Assembly (NCBI GenBank): GCA_035578175.1
Contig: JAQMRL010000007.1
Span: 48,990,727-49,054,726, forward strand
Direction: 5' to 3'
DNA: 64,000 bases
DNA from: Catonia carolina
Lineage: Eukaryota; Arthropoda; Insecta; Hemiptera; Achilidae
Shown: positions 1 to 11,519 of the stretch, in pieces
How the letters are laid out: the number at the start of each line of letters is the position of its first letter
Position numbering within the stretch: position 1 is the first letter of the stretch
Translations under genes and position numbers: made by a program
Notes under the pieces: model-generated
What the model saw: only the letters and a program-made list of their open reading frames with translations
What the model was told of the DNA's origin: nothing
The model's database searches: none

Positions 1-577
1 TTTGATATGTTATTAGCATGTTTTTTTAAAACTGTATCCAGGATTCTCCAAAAAGAAAGCATAGGTAAACTGATAACCCTAAATATTAACTTTGTTAATT
101 AATTATTTACCAACTCATGTATTATCTTTTTATTGCCACTACTTACTTGCTTCATTCAATAAATGGGTTATCCAATAATACAAAAAATTACTCAGTTTAC
201 TAACATTTTTCAGCTAGAAACTATTTAGAAAGGAATTCTTGAACGCCGTAAAATGTTTCACTTATCAAGTATTTTGTAAGAAAATTTAGATTACTACAAT
301 TTTTTTTAAGAGTATAGTATTTTATTGGTGTATTTTCTACCTGCATAAATAGGGGTTTCTTAAAACAGTATAGTTTTGTGATTAGCAACATGATAATCAA
401 TTTTGTTCTGTAGCCATTACTAAGAAAAAAAAATTAAGTCCAACACAATGTCTGTGCTGCAGTCAGATATTGCGTCACCGGACACATTATTTTTTTTATT
501 ATGCTGCTGAACAATGTAGAACGCTGGTAAGGCAGGCTATGGCAAGTAAGGGATTGCTGCGTGTGTGTAAGATTCGG
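1..577. other. AT-rich non-coding stretch
   Basis: No open frame, RNA gene or recognised repeat is visible. It is homopolymer-rich A/T sequence that ends where the tandem duplication begins. Confidence 0.5.
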
Positions 578-785
578 TTTATGATCTAGGTGCCACTGAG
601 CTGTGGTTATATTATAATGTAATACAAATAAAAATTACTTAAGCATTAATTACAAATCAGTAAGAATTCTATTCTATTCTATTTATGATCTAGGTGCCAC
701 TGAGCTGTGGTTATATTATAATGTAATACAAATAAAAATTACTTAAGCATTAATTACAAATCAGTAAGAATTCTATTCTTATTGC
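578..785. repeat. Tandem duplication, 104-bp unit x2
   Basis: A 104-bp unit beginning TTTATGATCTAGGTGCCACT is repeated head to tail at 578 and 682. The copies look identical until about 779, with a short TTCTA run at the junction. The near-identity suggests a recent duplication, for example by slippage. It has no coding content. Confidence 0.9.
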
Positions 786-1089
786 TATATTTACATTTAT
801 GTTTTAAAAAATTATTACCAAAAATATAGGCAGCTTTTTAAAGTAAGTTGCCGTTTTTAAATACAATAAAAAAGAAGTATACTTTTCTTAATAATTTTAT
901 TTTTACACGACAGCCTTAATTTACTTTTCTACAGAATTTTCATTAATACTAAGGCATTTATCGTACCGTAAAAGTATGCCGCTATATCTTATCCACATAT
1001 AAGTCTGAAACTTGATTAGACAACCACTCATCACCTATCACACTGACCACCTATCTTCACCCAATTTGAATCTTAAAATTTCCATTTAA
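786..1089. other. AT-rich non-coding stretch
   Basis: Simple AT-rich sequence. The last part holds two nearly identical short phrases (CCCATTTGAATCTT near 1060 and 1089). No gene is seen. Confidence 0.4.
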
Positions 1090-1640
1090 CCACCCATTTG
1101 AATCTTCATATGTAGAAAAAAGTGGTAGTTACTGGGTGCTAGATCGAGACTACATGGAGAGGGATTAAGTTGTTCCAGCTAAATGATCCGATGTGATCTT
1201 GAGATTGATTTTCGTGTGTGGGCGGGCATTGTCATAAAGCAACGATATTTTAAACGTTCAGGCACTATTTTATCCAGAACAATTCTTGAGACATGCGGAA
1301 ACTCATCAGCTAATGATGAAATCGTAAAGCGGTTGTTCTCTTTTACTTTTTCATCAACTTTCTGCACCAAATGTTCAGGCATGACTTAAGGTTGACCGCT
1401 TCATCATGAATATTCGTGCGGCCATCTTTAAAGCTCTAACCCATTTTCGTACCATTACATTGCATATATCTTTTCTTTGAACTTCACTGATCTCATGATG
1501 AATTTCAGCGGCTTTTACGGCTTTAGCACTAAGATAAAGAATCACAGCACGTATTTCACGGGATTTTCAATCAGCGGAGGCATTTTGAATATTCACAAAC
1601 CAACAAGTAGCCCCTAAACCCGGTTGAATGTTTTAGTAGT
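1090..1640 (-). pseudogene. Mariner-like transposase, internally deleted
   Basis: The minus strand encodes pieces of a mariner (SETMAR-type) transposase. Reading from about 1640 downward, the first helix-turn-helix region appears as EIRAVILYLSAKAVKAAEIH followed by NGRTNIHDE-like residues, with frame breaks. A continuous segment at 1382-1179 carries the second DNA-binding part (VDEKVKENNRFTISSLADEF, VSRIVLDKIV). It then jumps into the catalytic domain near the block normally written DNARPH (here degraded to MTMPAHTRKS) and ends with SLDLAPSNYHFFLHMK. The first catalytic aspartate region is therefore deleted and several stops are present. A full mariner transposase is about 345 residues. Terminal inverted repeats were not identified. 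It is a dead fossil copy; I am fairly sure of the family. Confidence 0.75.
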
Positions 1641-2244
1641 AGCCCTAGTAGCTTTTTAACAGTGTAGGTACACAGCGCGCATGCGCCAAATGCCGACCGC
1701 AGCATTGCAGCGGCCGAATTTTAAAATAATGCTTAATTTAAAAATCAAGCGGAAGAAATGGACAGATAAAAGTTTATAAATTAACTATAAACTAAATAGG
1801 CAGAAATGTAAGTTTAACAACCCTTCAATGTATTAGAAGGCATTTGGGTTAGTCCAATTAACTTCGTTTATCGGTTATAAAGTAGTAAACCGGTTGGGCA
1901 AATGACTTATAATAGACTTAAGAAGTAACCAGCTGACATTCAGACATAAAAAAATACTACTAAGTGTCTTGTAATTCATGCAAAATAGATGAAAAATCTA
2001 GCAGCAAGCTGATTTAAAATTGGATTGTTATTTGAAAATAAAGACGGTTCCCGATAATAAAATATAGTTAAAAACTGTGAGAAATTCTAATTCGTAAGAG
2101 TGTAATAATAGTAAAGTACAAAAGTTTGTAACTATAGTTGAAAAATTGAAAATTATAATCGCTCCTAGAATTTCATACAAATTTTACTTGTTTAAAATTT
2201 CTTGCATTTTTACCTACTAATAATAGTGTTAATATTTAGTTAAT
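1641..2244. other. Non-coding, with a small GC-rich patch
   Basis: Mostly AT-rich. A short CG-rich patch at about 1675-1725 contains GCGCGCATGCGC. No gene or repeat is recognised. Confidence 0.35.
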
Positions 2245-2718
2245 GGCCTTAAAAAGCATATTATGCATTTTAGGGCAAAAGTATATAATACAATAAACGT
2301 TGAAGAAAATTTAAAAAATCTACAGCTTTTGTTTCGAGCAGTTTTAGAGCGCTTGTTTTGGCGTCAATTAGTAATTTTCCGTATTTTTATCATTAAAATC
2401 AGTAAAAAATATTGAATTTTTTAAGATCCCGGCCTTAGTACGCATTTTACGACAAAAGTAAAATCAATATTATAGAAAATTAAAACTTACAACTTTTATT
2501 TCTACGATGAATTTTTATAGAGCTTAATTTAATGTCAAATAGTGATTTTCCGTATTTTTAAGTTAAATACAGATTGATTTTCATTTAGCGACATTTACTC
2601 ATGATTAAAATTAGGTTGTCTTTTATTTTATATTGTTTTCTTATGATTAAACATAGGTTATATGTTTCATTATTTACAATGACAAGAGAAAGTTGTGTGA
2701 GAGTTTCACACCGGAATT
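2245..2718 (+). repeat. CA-core repeat, copy A (right part only)
   Basis: Matches the right two thirds of the dispersed family whose most complete copies are at 22.8 and 25.9 kb. Shared phrases include ATGCATTTTAGGGCAAAAGT, TTTTCCGTATTTTTAAG and the end GACAAGAGAAAGTTGTGTGA followed by TTTCACACC. The left part with the CA tract is missing. It is diverged, so it is an older copy. Confidence 0.8.
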
Positions 2719-3026
2719 TTTAATTTATAGGACTTCGGCTGCCAATGACATTAACCAGAATAGTTTTTTTGTTCAAGTAAATTTAGTAGAATATTTAACC
2801 AAAATTACTTCAGTGATGGCTCAAAAAATATTTGTATGGGTATTGTGGCAACCGGTTTGGGCCTCTTGCGTACAACTTTTTTTCCTAATACGCTGTAACT
2901 AATAAGTTTGAAAATTAAATTGCATAGCTAATTGGGAAGTAGAAGTGTTAAAGAAGTTCGTCAGGACTAAGGATAATTTTAACGAAATGTACTTACATTT
3001 TATGAGTATTATAATGAGGTATTTAA

Positions 3027-3824
3027 CCCTTTAGATTCCTAACATTAGGTATAGGTCCATACCAAATACCCTGCTTTTAAAGATCTTTTTTTCGAACAAT
3101 GGCCTTCTCCCTGTTAACATTATTTAGAAAGTTGGTTTTTTGGTGGCAATTTTGAAAATTGTCATCTATCATTTTCCATTGTCCGTCCGACACATCTAGA
3201 TGTCAAAAACTTTAAAAGATAGCAACAAACGGTTTTCGGATTTGTAATCTACACAAAAAGTTAGTTGGCCTGGATTGGGTTTGAAGTTCCAGTTTAGACA
3301 GAAGGAGACCTAAAACAGGAAGTCAAGAAATCAAAGTCGGAATTTTGAAACAAAAGTAATGTCATTCGATTCTTCTTACCACCAGCCATGGACACTTCGT
3401 CTCATGAAAGGGATTTAAAAAAATTGTGTTTGTCTTTTTAAGTTTTCTTTCGATTTTGTTTGTTTATTGTCATTCATAATTTACCTAACACAGAATATCC
3501 AAAATTAAGAAAGTTGAAATCAAACTAAAATAATTAATAGCAGGACATTTATTTCAAAAAATATATATCCATATATTAAAAAAGCGAATTTAATCTGAAG
3601 AAAATTATTTATTTATTTGTTTTTGATAAAGATGACGGGCTGATAATCATTGCAACATTAATTTGGTCTTATTTAAAGAAATAACAAATTTTTACACCAT
3701 TTATTATGAGAGTTTATAATTCTCACACTAACTGGTATTAACTAAAGGCAAATGTAATGAATAATATTGTAAATTGAGTTAATTTATTTGATGTCCAATT
3801 CTCGGGGCGCTGGGATTAAATGGG
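3027..3824. mobile_element. Probable piggyBac-like non-autonomous element
   Basis: The left end is TTAA followed by CCCTTTAGATTCC (TTAA at 3023-3026). The right end, read on the other strand, is CTAACCCATTTAATCCC, so the target copy there is TTAG at 3825-3828. A TTAA target plus CCC-starting inverted repeats is characteristic of piggyBac. The repeats match imperfectly and the interior has no recognisable transposase, so this is an old MITE-like copy, or chance similarity of the right end. Confidence 0.45.
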
Positions 3825-3843
3825 TTAGGTTATGACAAATTAA

Positions 3844-4030
3844 ATTTTTTTATTTTTTTATTTTTGGTTTAACGTCCGACTGTTCTGCAATTACTGCTGA
3901 TGCACACGGTGAAGGATGAAATGATTTTTTTTTTGTAACGTATGAAAATATGCCATGCCATTGGAATTCGAACCGAAGACCGCATGATGAGAGGCGAGCA
4001 CGTTACCAACTACGCCAATGCGGCAGACCA
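3844..4030 (-). mobile_element. tRNA-derived SINE, family S1, near full length
   Basis: On the minus strand a tRNA-like head is followed by a conserved 3' domain and an A-rich tail. The A box reads TGGCGTAGTTGG and the B box GGTTCGAATTCC. The 3' domain holds GCAGTAATTGCAGAACAGTC and GGACGTTAAACC, then an A/T tail (3844-3866 on the plus strand). These are RNA polymerase III promoter elements. It cannot be a functional tRNA because the region after the B box does not close an acceptor stem. Confidence 0.9.
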
Positions 4031-4330
4031 GAAAAAATTTTAACATGATGACTAACGTTTTATTTTGAGAGTAAAAAAATTAAGTGTATGTGAGAGCGGT
4101 TTTCATTTATTTGTGTAAATTTTGTTTTACTGAAAATTAATATTATCAATTGAAAAGAAAAGTTGAATAAAATGTTAAAAGAATTTAGAAAGATTGAAGT
4201 TTTAGTACGTATTTTTTAAGTTAAAGGAGATGATAATGTTGATTCCTTTCACGGTAGGTGTACGAATGGTTTTCCATCAGGATAATTGTTCGATATTATG
4301 AAATAAGTGAAATAGTTGGCGACCTTATGC

Positions 4331-4900
4331 GACTCGTTTTTTGGCATTTGAAGTACGGTTGATGAGACGTAGTACAAGCAGTGATGATGATGATGATGCT
4401 GTGGTGATGGTGGTGGAGAGTGCTTTGAAGAGGGGTGGGGATATTATGCCGAATGTGACCACAAAAAGATGCGGCGTGTGTTGTCGGCGGCGGCGGCATC
4501 GTCTTAAGCGTATAGTTAACAATTGTTTCCACTTCCTTTTGGAAGCTTTGAAAATTTCCCGGTGGTGAGTATGAATTTCCCTGCAGTTAGCAGGACTGTG
4601 GGTAAAATATTCGTGGGGTCGACGGTTAGGTAGGGAGCGGGAAGGTAGGAGGAGGTTAGGGGGGCTGTGATTGCTCCTCGCTGCCTGCTTCGTCTTTCCT
4701 GCCCCTTGTTTTCTTCACAATCAAACAAAGGCCAATTATTGATTAGAATGGAGCCGGCCGCCCGGGCGAACCCTCCTTCATCATTCATGCAAACTGTGAC
4801 TACCATCTAAACAAAAAAACTTATCACCCACCCACTCTAACAGACCACTCTTCCTCCTTCACCTTCTCCTCCTCCAATCATCTCATTCCCTAGAAAACGA
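4331..4900. promoter_or_regulatory. GC-richer island, possible regulatory or exonic DNA
   Basis: GC content rises clearly above the surroundings, with GGCGGCGGCGGC near 4488, GCCGGCCGCCCGGGCG near 4752, GAT/GGT triplet runs (4380-4420) and CT-rich sequence at 4840-4875. Short frames run in several phases but none resembles a known protein. An arthropod promoter or 5' exon would look like this, but nothing proves it. Confidence 0.3.
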
Positions 4901-6408
4901 CGACAACTAATTGCATCGTACAACATCTTTCATTTCACCTAAACACAATTCTGATACCGTATATAGCAAGTTTCGACGGTATAAGTCGACAACAACTAAA
5001 TCTACCATTCTCAAAACGACACATCTTACGACTTATTATTACCAGACATTTTCTTATATTACTATAAAAATTAAACCAAAACTATATAACAAATGTTTAA
5101 AAACACACAGTAAGGTTATCTTTTGAAGACACAATCAACATTAATATCAATATCATATCAGAAAATCAAAACATATGTTACGTAACCAACCATCTTTACT
5201 TCTTAGGACGTAACGGTAATTATCAGCTGGTTCCCTCCCGATTTATTTCAATTAAATAAAATTTATTTAGTAAATCTTTATTTCTCAGCAACCCAAATAC
5301 ATTAATAGTAATCTCATATATAAATTAAAAAAACAATTTTAACAAATTTATAAATTTGGAATGAAATACATTCAACTGAAGATATTTATAGATATAAACT
5401 TACTACTTAAATTTTTTAAAAAATCATCTTTACTTCAGCTTATTGTATTGTAACCTACAATATAAATTTTTATTTCATTCTAAATTTTACAGATTACATT
5501 AGAAGAGAATTTTATGTAAGATTATTTAAAAACTTCTGTTCAGAATGTAATGAGTACACTTTGTTAAAATAACTGTTTTTCCTGATCGAAGTTTTGTAAA
5601 TTAAGTTTATTTTAGATGGTTATTCGTAAAAAAACCAAAAGGAATTTTGATGAATTCCTTTTAAGAATCTTAAAGTTCTTTATTTTTTAATTTTGTTGTA
5701 GTCATTGTGGCGATTTTAATATTTATGTTTGTATTTATTTTTTGCAAGTAACAGTGTGTTCCTTCTCGCGAATTTTATTATTTCATGTATAACAAAACAG
5801 GAAGTAAGAGGAGTACATTATACTTAACACGCGAACTTTTGGTTTATTTCAATTATATGCAGAAAGAAATCTGTTGCCTTATAATCAAATATATTCGTAC
5901 CAAATTGATAACTTCTACGTAAATCATTATCTAAATATTATTTATAATTAATTGTTACACATTAATTTTTTCATATTGTCAACTTAAATAATATTGCGGG
6001 AAAGAAATTTTTATTAACAATTCTTAAGTTGTTCCTTTTGAAATCCGATTGTAATTCTAATTTAAATTGTTTTAACAGAAAATTTAGAAAACAATTACTT
6101 TTTCAACTTTAAAGGTTAAAATTTTATTTATTATCCAATGTAGTAATCATAGTAAATTATAACCATTATATTACAAAAAATCAATTATGAATAAAATAAA
6201 TAATGATTTATAATTTCGTAAAGACACGACTATTAAAAAGAAAATATTGTTTCTGTACTGCATTTTTCTTCAGGTAAATTTATTAATTGAATAGTCTACT
6301 AAAATCAAAACCTTCATACAAATAATTTGAAAACTCGAAGTGAAGATCTTGAAAGCGTCTAACCGGAACCGTCTTATTTTTAACGATATAAAATTTACAG
6401 TACAATTT
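4901..6408. other. AT-rich non-coding stretch
   Basis: About 1.5 kb with no recognised repeat, RNA or plausible coding region. Short frames here (for example around 4911-5126) have low-complexity Thr/Lys/Tyr composition and no family resemblance. Confidence 0.4.
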
Positions 6409-6975
6409 TACTTTCTCTTGCCCTATATGATTATATAGGGAAGGAAAAATATTGTTTTCATGTCAGTTTTCATCGAAAATACACGATTTCAGTCCCCCCT
6501 TGAACCAAAAAAACATGTTTTTTTAAAAATATTTTAAGATCGGAATACTAAACGAAGTTGAAAATTCGAACTTAAGTTAGAAGCCACTAGGGAAACTTAC
6601 ACGAACATTTTCAACAAAATCAGTCCACCGAAAACAGTAGTTTATTCGTTAAATTTTCCACTTTTTTGCAATTTTCTCTGAAACGGCCCCTACAATTTTT
6701 TTAAAAATCACCTCATTTATAAAAATTTTGTGCTCTACAGGATAGAGTTAGCTGAAATCTGTTGAAATTCGTGGGAGCTGTGATCTTGTGGTAATTTTTT
6801 TTAAATCGAGTCCTTGATTTGAACTTTATTACTTTTTATTAATTAAAAAACCTAAAACTTTTATTTCAAACATTTCTTTTACAAATTCTTAGTTTAGCGT
6901 CAATCAGTGATTTTTTGAATTTTGCTCTTTAAAATCGGTAAAAAATGGGATTTTTTTAAGATTGCAGCAAACAAA
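6409..6975 (+). repeat. CA-core repeat, copy B (left part only)
   Basis: Starts with ACTTTCTCTTGCC and continues with TATTGTTTTCATGTC, then a degraded form of the ACCCCCTGAACCCAAAAAAC block. The CA/GT tract normally present has been lost: the sequence goes from TGTTTTTTTAAAAATATTTT straight to the block before AACTTAAGTTAGAAGCCACT. It is truncated on the right near 6970. Confidence 0.8.
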
Positions 6976-7299
6976 CTGGGACTATATGGAGTTTGGACTA
7001 TCGATTCGTTCGTGTTTCCTAACAACTTTTTAATAACAATGTTCTGCAGTTAAACATAATACTAAACAGAGAGCAAGTAAAAACAAATCATACTGTACAG
7101 GCCTACTTACTTACCTTTTATTGACATATAGTGTTATGGAAATAAAAGTGCACTTTTGTTAAAAGTGATTTAACTTAAAAAAGCTGATTCATTGAATCAC
7201 AAGATAAAAATTGAAGAATAATGTAGGCATAAACAAAAAAAGTAAACAACAAAGTAGATTAATTTTATAGCGTCTTAGAATTCACCCTTGGTCACTAGT
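6976..7299. other. AT-rich non-coding stretch
   Basis: No gene or recognised element. Confidence 0.35.
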
Positions 7300-7655
7300 T
7301 TTAGGTTGAAATTAGCTTGAAAGTTCTCTTACTTGCAGCCATATCCTCAAAACTTTACAGTTGAAGAAGCTTTATCTGGCTATTTTCTAGGAGTTTATCA
7401 AATAGTGTCATGTCAGCTTTTACAGCAAAAGAAAAATGTTTCAACGTAAGCAGGACCGGCATAGTTTTCACCCTTTACCCTTCTGTACTTCACCCTTTAC
7501 TCTTCGTGATGATCACTTTGATCATCACTTTCATTTTCGTTCTGAATGTCTCGAAATAAAACCGAATTTACCATGACTGCATCATTGAAAATTTCATAGC
7601 CCATTTCGTCTTTGTCACTTTCAATCCATTCTTTTTCATCCTTTCGTCACGTTCT
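7300..7655 (-). pseudogene. Pogo/Tigger-type transposase C-terminal fragment
   Basis: The minus-strand translation includes WIESDKDEMGYEIFNDAVM followed by an acidic run (NENESDDQSDHHEE), then after frame changes AYVE-like and DMAAS-like segments. This matches the tail of Tigger/Jerky-type DDE transposases: an acidic C-terminus after a [DE]WIE.D motif, then a helical segment ending in an RDxAA.KR-like phrase. The catalytic domain is absent and frames are broken. The match rests on a short region, so confidence is moderate. Confidence 0.45.
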
Positions 7656-9231
7656 TTAAAAAGATTCACGCTCATGCATATTTACGATTGTATAGCCTGG
7701 CAATTCACGCTTAATACCACAAATGTGGCTAAGAATAGGAACGTTCAGACATTCAGATTTTCAACCTTCAACTATAAGGTGTTTCAGGAGGAATCTACCA
7801 TACTTCACAGATGTATTTCTTTCACCAAAATAATGAAAATATCACACAAACATAGGTCCTAAAACGTTTCATTAGCGAGTTGCAACTAGCGAAAATTTCC
7901 ACCCTAATTTCAGTTCTCCTGGTGAAATTCGGTCACACTGAATTTTTTGGGGTTCACTTTATGTGACAAATTTGGTGGATTTATATGAATTTTGGTCTAA
8001 AATAATTAATAAAACAGGTCCCAGAACTTTATATTCAGTAGTTTTAAAGATATCTGACATAAAACACAAAATATTTATAAGAAACAGTTTTTTTTAAAGT
8101 TTAAACCACAATAACTTGGAAAAATTTGTAATAAACAATTTAATTTTAGTATTGAAATTTGTAAAGAATTTAATTGTGAACAATTTCATGTAAATAAAGT
8201 CAATAACTACGGAATAACTTTTTTATATTCATTTTTATTAAAATCAAACACAACTAAAAATTCTGATAATCAAGCTTAATGCCTAGAATTAAAGCTTAGT
8301 ATTAAAAAAATATTTTCTAAAATAATATTTATAAATATTATTAAAAATTCAAGAAATGAATCTTTAAATGAAAAATTTTTACTTTAAATTATTAAAGGTT
8401 ACCGTATAGATAATTTTGAGTTAGATATTTTACGGAAGAAATAAAGAAAATAAACTAAAAATGAAAATTGAACATCATAAAGTTTTTAAAACTTTTGTTA
8501 CAAACATTTTTTGATAAGTGTATCCTCAGTAGATATTTCCCAAGTATTTTTATTATTTGCTTATTACCTGCGTCCACATACAATTTGGGAAGGGGGTTTC
8601 TCGTAGTTTCATGAATAAGTACGAATTTTGTATTCAATATTGGATTCTGTCTAAAATTTCACTAACTGATGATACATTTTATCAGTTTATACGTTGAAAG
8701 TTTCTTAAAAGTTTGTTTTAAAATAGGTTATTCATAAAATTATGGTAGGGAATGAAAGTGAAGACTATAAAAATGTAACAGCAGAGTCGAGGTAAAGTAA
8801 AGTAGGCTGAGAATTACTTAGTTAACCCTTGTGGTAGTAGGTCTAGTTTTGCTCGTCCCCTGGCCTATCCTCCTATCACAAAATCAAAGTTGTGTGCGCC
8901 AGCCCTCCTCATCTTTGACGACTATACTAACCGTATTAAATGAACGAGTAAATGTTTCCTCAGTTTTTATACTTTACCCTACTTATATATCGTAGTTCTC
9001 CTTCTATTTTCTCTACCATGTAAAAAAGTGAACGTCGCGTCGTCTAACCGGATAATTTCGAATCAAAATATCCGGTTGTTACATGTATTATACATCACAT
9101 TAACATCTATAACACATACAAAGAACTACCATTGGTTTGTATCTCAGAAACTATTCAACCAATTTCAAAAATTCTTTTACTTTTGGAAAGCTTAGAGCTA
9201 CCTGAATAACATACGCTACGCGGCATTACGT
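7656..9231. other. Non-coding stretch without recognised element
   Basis: Mostly AT-rich. The part at 8750-9010 is less biased (CCCTGGCCTATCCTCC, GCGCCAGCCCTCCTCATC) but shows no coherent frame. A TTAACCCTTG at about 8823 resembles one piggyBac end without a partner. Confidence 0.35.
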
Positions 9232-9625
9232 CTTATTCTTCTGCCTTTCAAGGATTAGGCATCTCTGCCCGTTCCAAACCTCTCAAATCTGCCCATCTCT
9301 TTCTCGAGCGTTCTTGTTCTCTCTTTCCTTCCAGTTTATAGACTAGGGTTTGCTTAGGTATCCTATCCTCCCTCATTCTGTTCAAATTCTCCAAAATTAC
9401 ATTCTGTTCTGAGATACCCTGTCGTTTATAGAGAAAACTTTGAGTTCTTTCCTTATCTCGGTATTCCTATTACGATCTTCTCTATTACACCCATATAACA
9501 AACATTATCATTTCAAAGAAATTTCATTTCAGATGCTTGCAATCTACTCTCCTCTCGCTTTGTTAGCACCCGAGTTTCACTGCCATAGAGTTGGGTCGCC
9601 ATTACGTAATTTTAAAATTAAAAAA
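9232..9625 (-). pseudogene. RTE-type LINE, C-terminal remnant
   Basis: On the minus strand the translation starts with LYGSETRVLTKREESRLQAS, the conserved segment that follows the reverse transcriptase domain of RTE-type elements. It continues after a frameshift with DRNRNTEIRKELKVFSINDR and further fragments with the family's basic RPRKRW-like pattern. Several frame changes mean it is long dead. The reverse transcriptase core itself is absent. Confidence 0.7.
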
Positions 9626-9785
9626 AAATGTGATAGGTAGAATAAAGTTATAATTTTTCATTAAAAACCTCTTCATCTGATTAGAATAGATTAAAGCCTC
9701 TATTCAAATACAATAATAATTCTTGATACATTAACAAGAAGTAGGCTTAGAAGAATTTACAAATTAATGAACTTTTGTTTGGTTT

Positions 9786-9953
9786 TACAATTAGTGTAGG
9801 TGTAAGACAAAGGTGCATCATCGGGCACGTAATGAGGAATCAAAAAACATATGAAATACTACAACGCATCCTGCAAGAAAGAATAGAAGGAAAAATACCT
9901 CCTGGCCGAAGAAAAAATTTCCTGGCTTGCAAATCTGATGGCTTGTAAGTTAA
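9786..9953 (+). pseudogene. LINE reverse transcriptase fragment with internal deletion
   Basis: One frame open for about 50 codons joins ISVGVRQRC, which matches reverse transcriptase motif B (GxRQGC), directly to IIGHVMRNQKTYEILQRILQ and EGKIPPGRRKNF, which match the distal C-terminal region (WxGHVxRM...GRPRxxW). The FADD catalytic block and roughly 200 residues between them are missing, yet the frame is kept. It ends with a stop next to the inverted-repeat element at 9956. Confidence 0.6.
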
Positions 9954-9955
9954 AA

Positions 9956-10437
9956 ATGTTGTGCCGTTTCCGGTCGTGTTACAAACAGAATGTCTTTTAA
10001 TCTAGAACGATCGCTTGTTTAAATCTGGAGGCTGAAGCTCTTGGACTAATAATACGCAATACGGATGTAATTTCAATTTTTTAGCAGCTTTCTGAACACT
10101 CGAATATGACAAACCAACTTGCGAGGACAGTTTTCGTAAAATATTTCGTGGAGAATTGATCAATCTTGTTTTCACATTTTCTTAAACGTCATCTGTCAAG
10201 AGAATTGGTCGATCTTTACGTTTTCTGTCGCAAATATTACCTTTCTCTTGAAATCGGTTTGTTAGCCTAGAAATTGAAATGTTTTCTGGTGGAGGAACAC
10301 CAACAAATTTAATTTGAAATGATTCTTTTACACTCGCGTTCGATTTCGTAGCAAAATATTGTTCAAGAATGAAAGCCCGTTGTTGCTGGGGTAAAAGATA
10401 TTCTGTTCGTAACACGACCGGAAATGGCACAAAATAT
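9956..10437 (-). mobile_element. Mini-element with inverted repeats and helix-turn-helix fragment
   Basis: Inverted repeats of about 40 bp bound the element: GTGCCGTTTCCGGTCGTGTT at 9961 and its complement at 10409-10428 with few mismatches, similarity extending further out on both sides. The minus strand reads an open frame starting inside the right repeat (10430-10182). It contains QRAFILEQYFATKSNASV, then PPPENISISRLTNRFQEKGN, typical of the N-terminal helix-turn-helix region (DUF4817-like) found in mariner-like proteins. After one stop it continues with NSPRNILRKLSSQVGLSYSS and KKLKLHPY. It lacks any catalytic domain, so it could move only with help. The repeats do not match the other transposons here. 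Confidence 0.7.
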
Positions 10438-11519
10438 TACACAACTCAAGGAATCAACTCACACTGCTGTGTCTATACTGGTTTAGTAGGGCTACCAACT
10501 TCGTGTCAAAAAACAATTTCCCTTTCTTAGAAAAAAATTACCAGACATTAAAAATAAATTGGGTAACAGGTCTAAAAAATCACTCTGTAAAATGTTCATC
10601 AATGTATGCACGAATAAAAAAGTAGGAATAACTCGAAAATTAAGTTTGGGGATGGCGGAGAGGAGTAAGTTTGGGTGACATGACAATAGATATTTGCTTC
10701 TTGGTGTAATGCATGTTAACTACAAACAATTTTTATACATTACAATAAAATATTAATGTTCATAATAAAAAAATATAATAATGATAATAAAAAGGGAATA
10801 TGAATTAAATAAGAAACCATAAAACATAATATAACAAAACATCATTATAGATTATTTCTAAATTTTAATTTCTATGAAATAGTATACTCAGTGTCTGAGT
10901 AAAACGGATTACTAGTTAACTTTTTTTAAAAACTTTAACAAAAATATTTCTTAACTGTTTTATTTCCGTATTTATGAGGGTATAACATTATACTACTTAA
11001 CAGGACAGTAGTAATGGTACCACAGTAATGTAATGTCGGTACCGCTTATTCTGTTGAGTTTATCCGTACTAAATAACGATCTATGGCACGTGTTATAATG
11101 ATTATTAAAAATACTATTTATAAATAAATAAAAAATGAATGTATTAGTAAAACTGTGAAGCTTCTTAAAAATATCTCGTCAGGACTTTTGTGCTTTAATT
11201 TCTATTATTCGGATTGCATGTTTTTGTATTTGAAGGACTAATGAATGATCTTTTTAGTGTGCGTTTTAGAACAATTTTAAAATAATTTTTTATGTATTTT
11301 ACGTACGTTCATATCTACAATCCCAAGTCGGTATGCCTGTTGAATTTGCGTCACTAGTTAGTGAATATAGATCTACATAGTTTTTTTGTATCATTTTAAA
11401 TATTTTAAGGTATGTGAAATGTGGTATGGTATGGTATGTGAAAATAAGAAAGAGAGAATGTATATTAAGACGAGATGGCAAAAGTTGTGGAGGTCATGAA
11501 TAAGTTTTGTTATTCTCAA
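10438..11519. other. AT-rich non-coding stretch
   Basis: No gene or repeat recognised. Short low-complexity runs occur near 10780 (ATAATAATGATAATAAA). Confidence 0.4.

Noticed and set aside
8820..8840. TTAACCCTTG as a piggyBac end
   Set aside because: No inverted partner end or second TTAA with matching sequence was found nearby.
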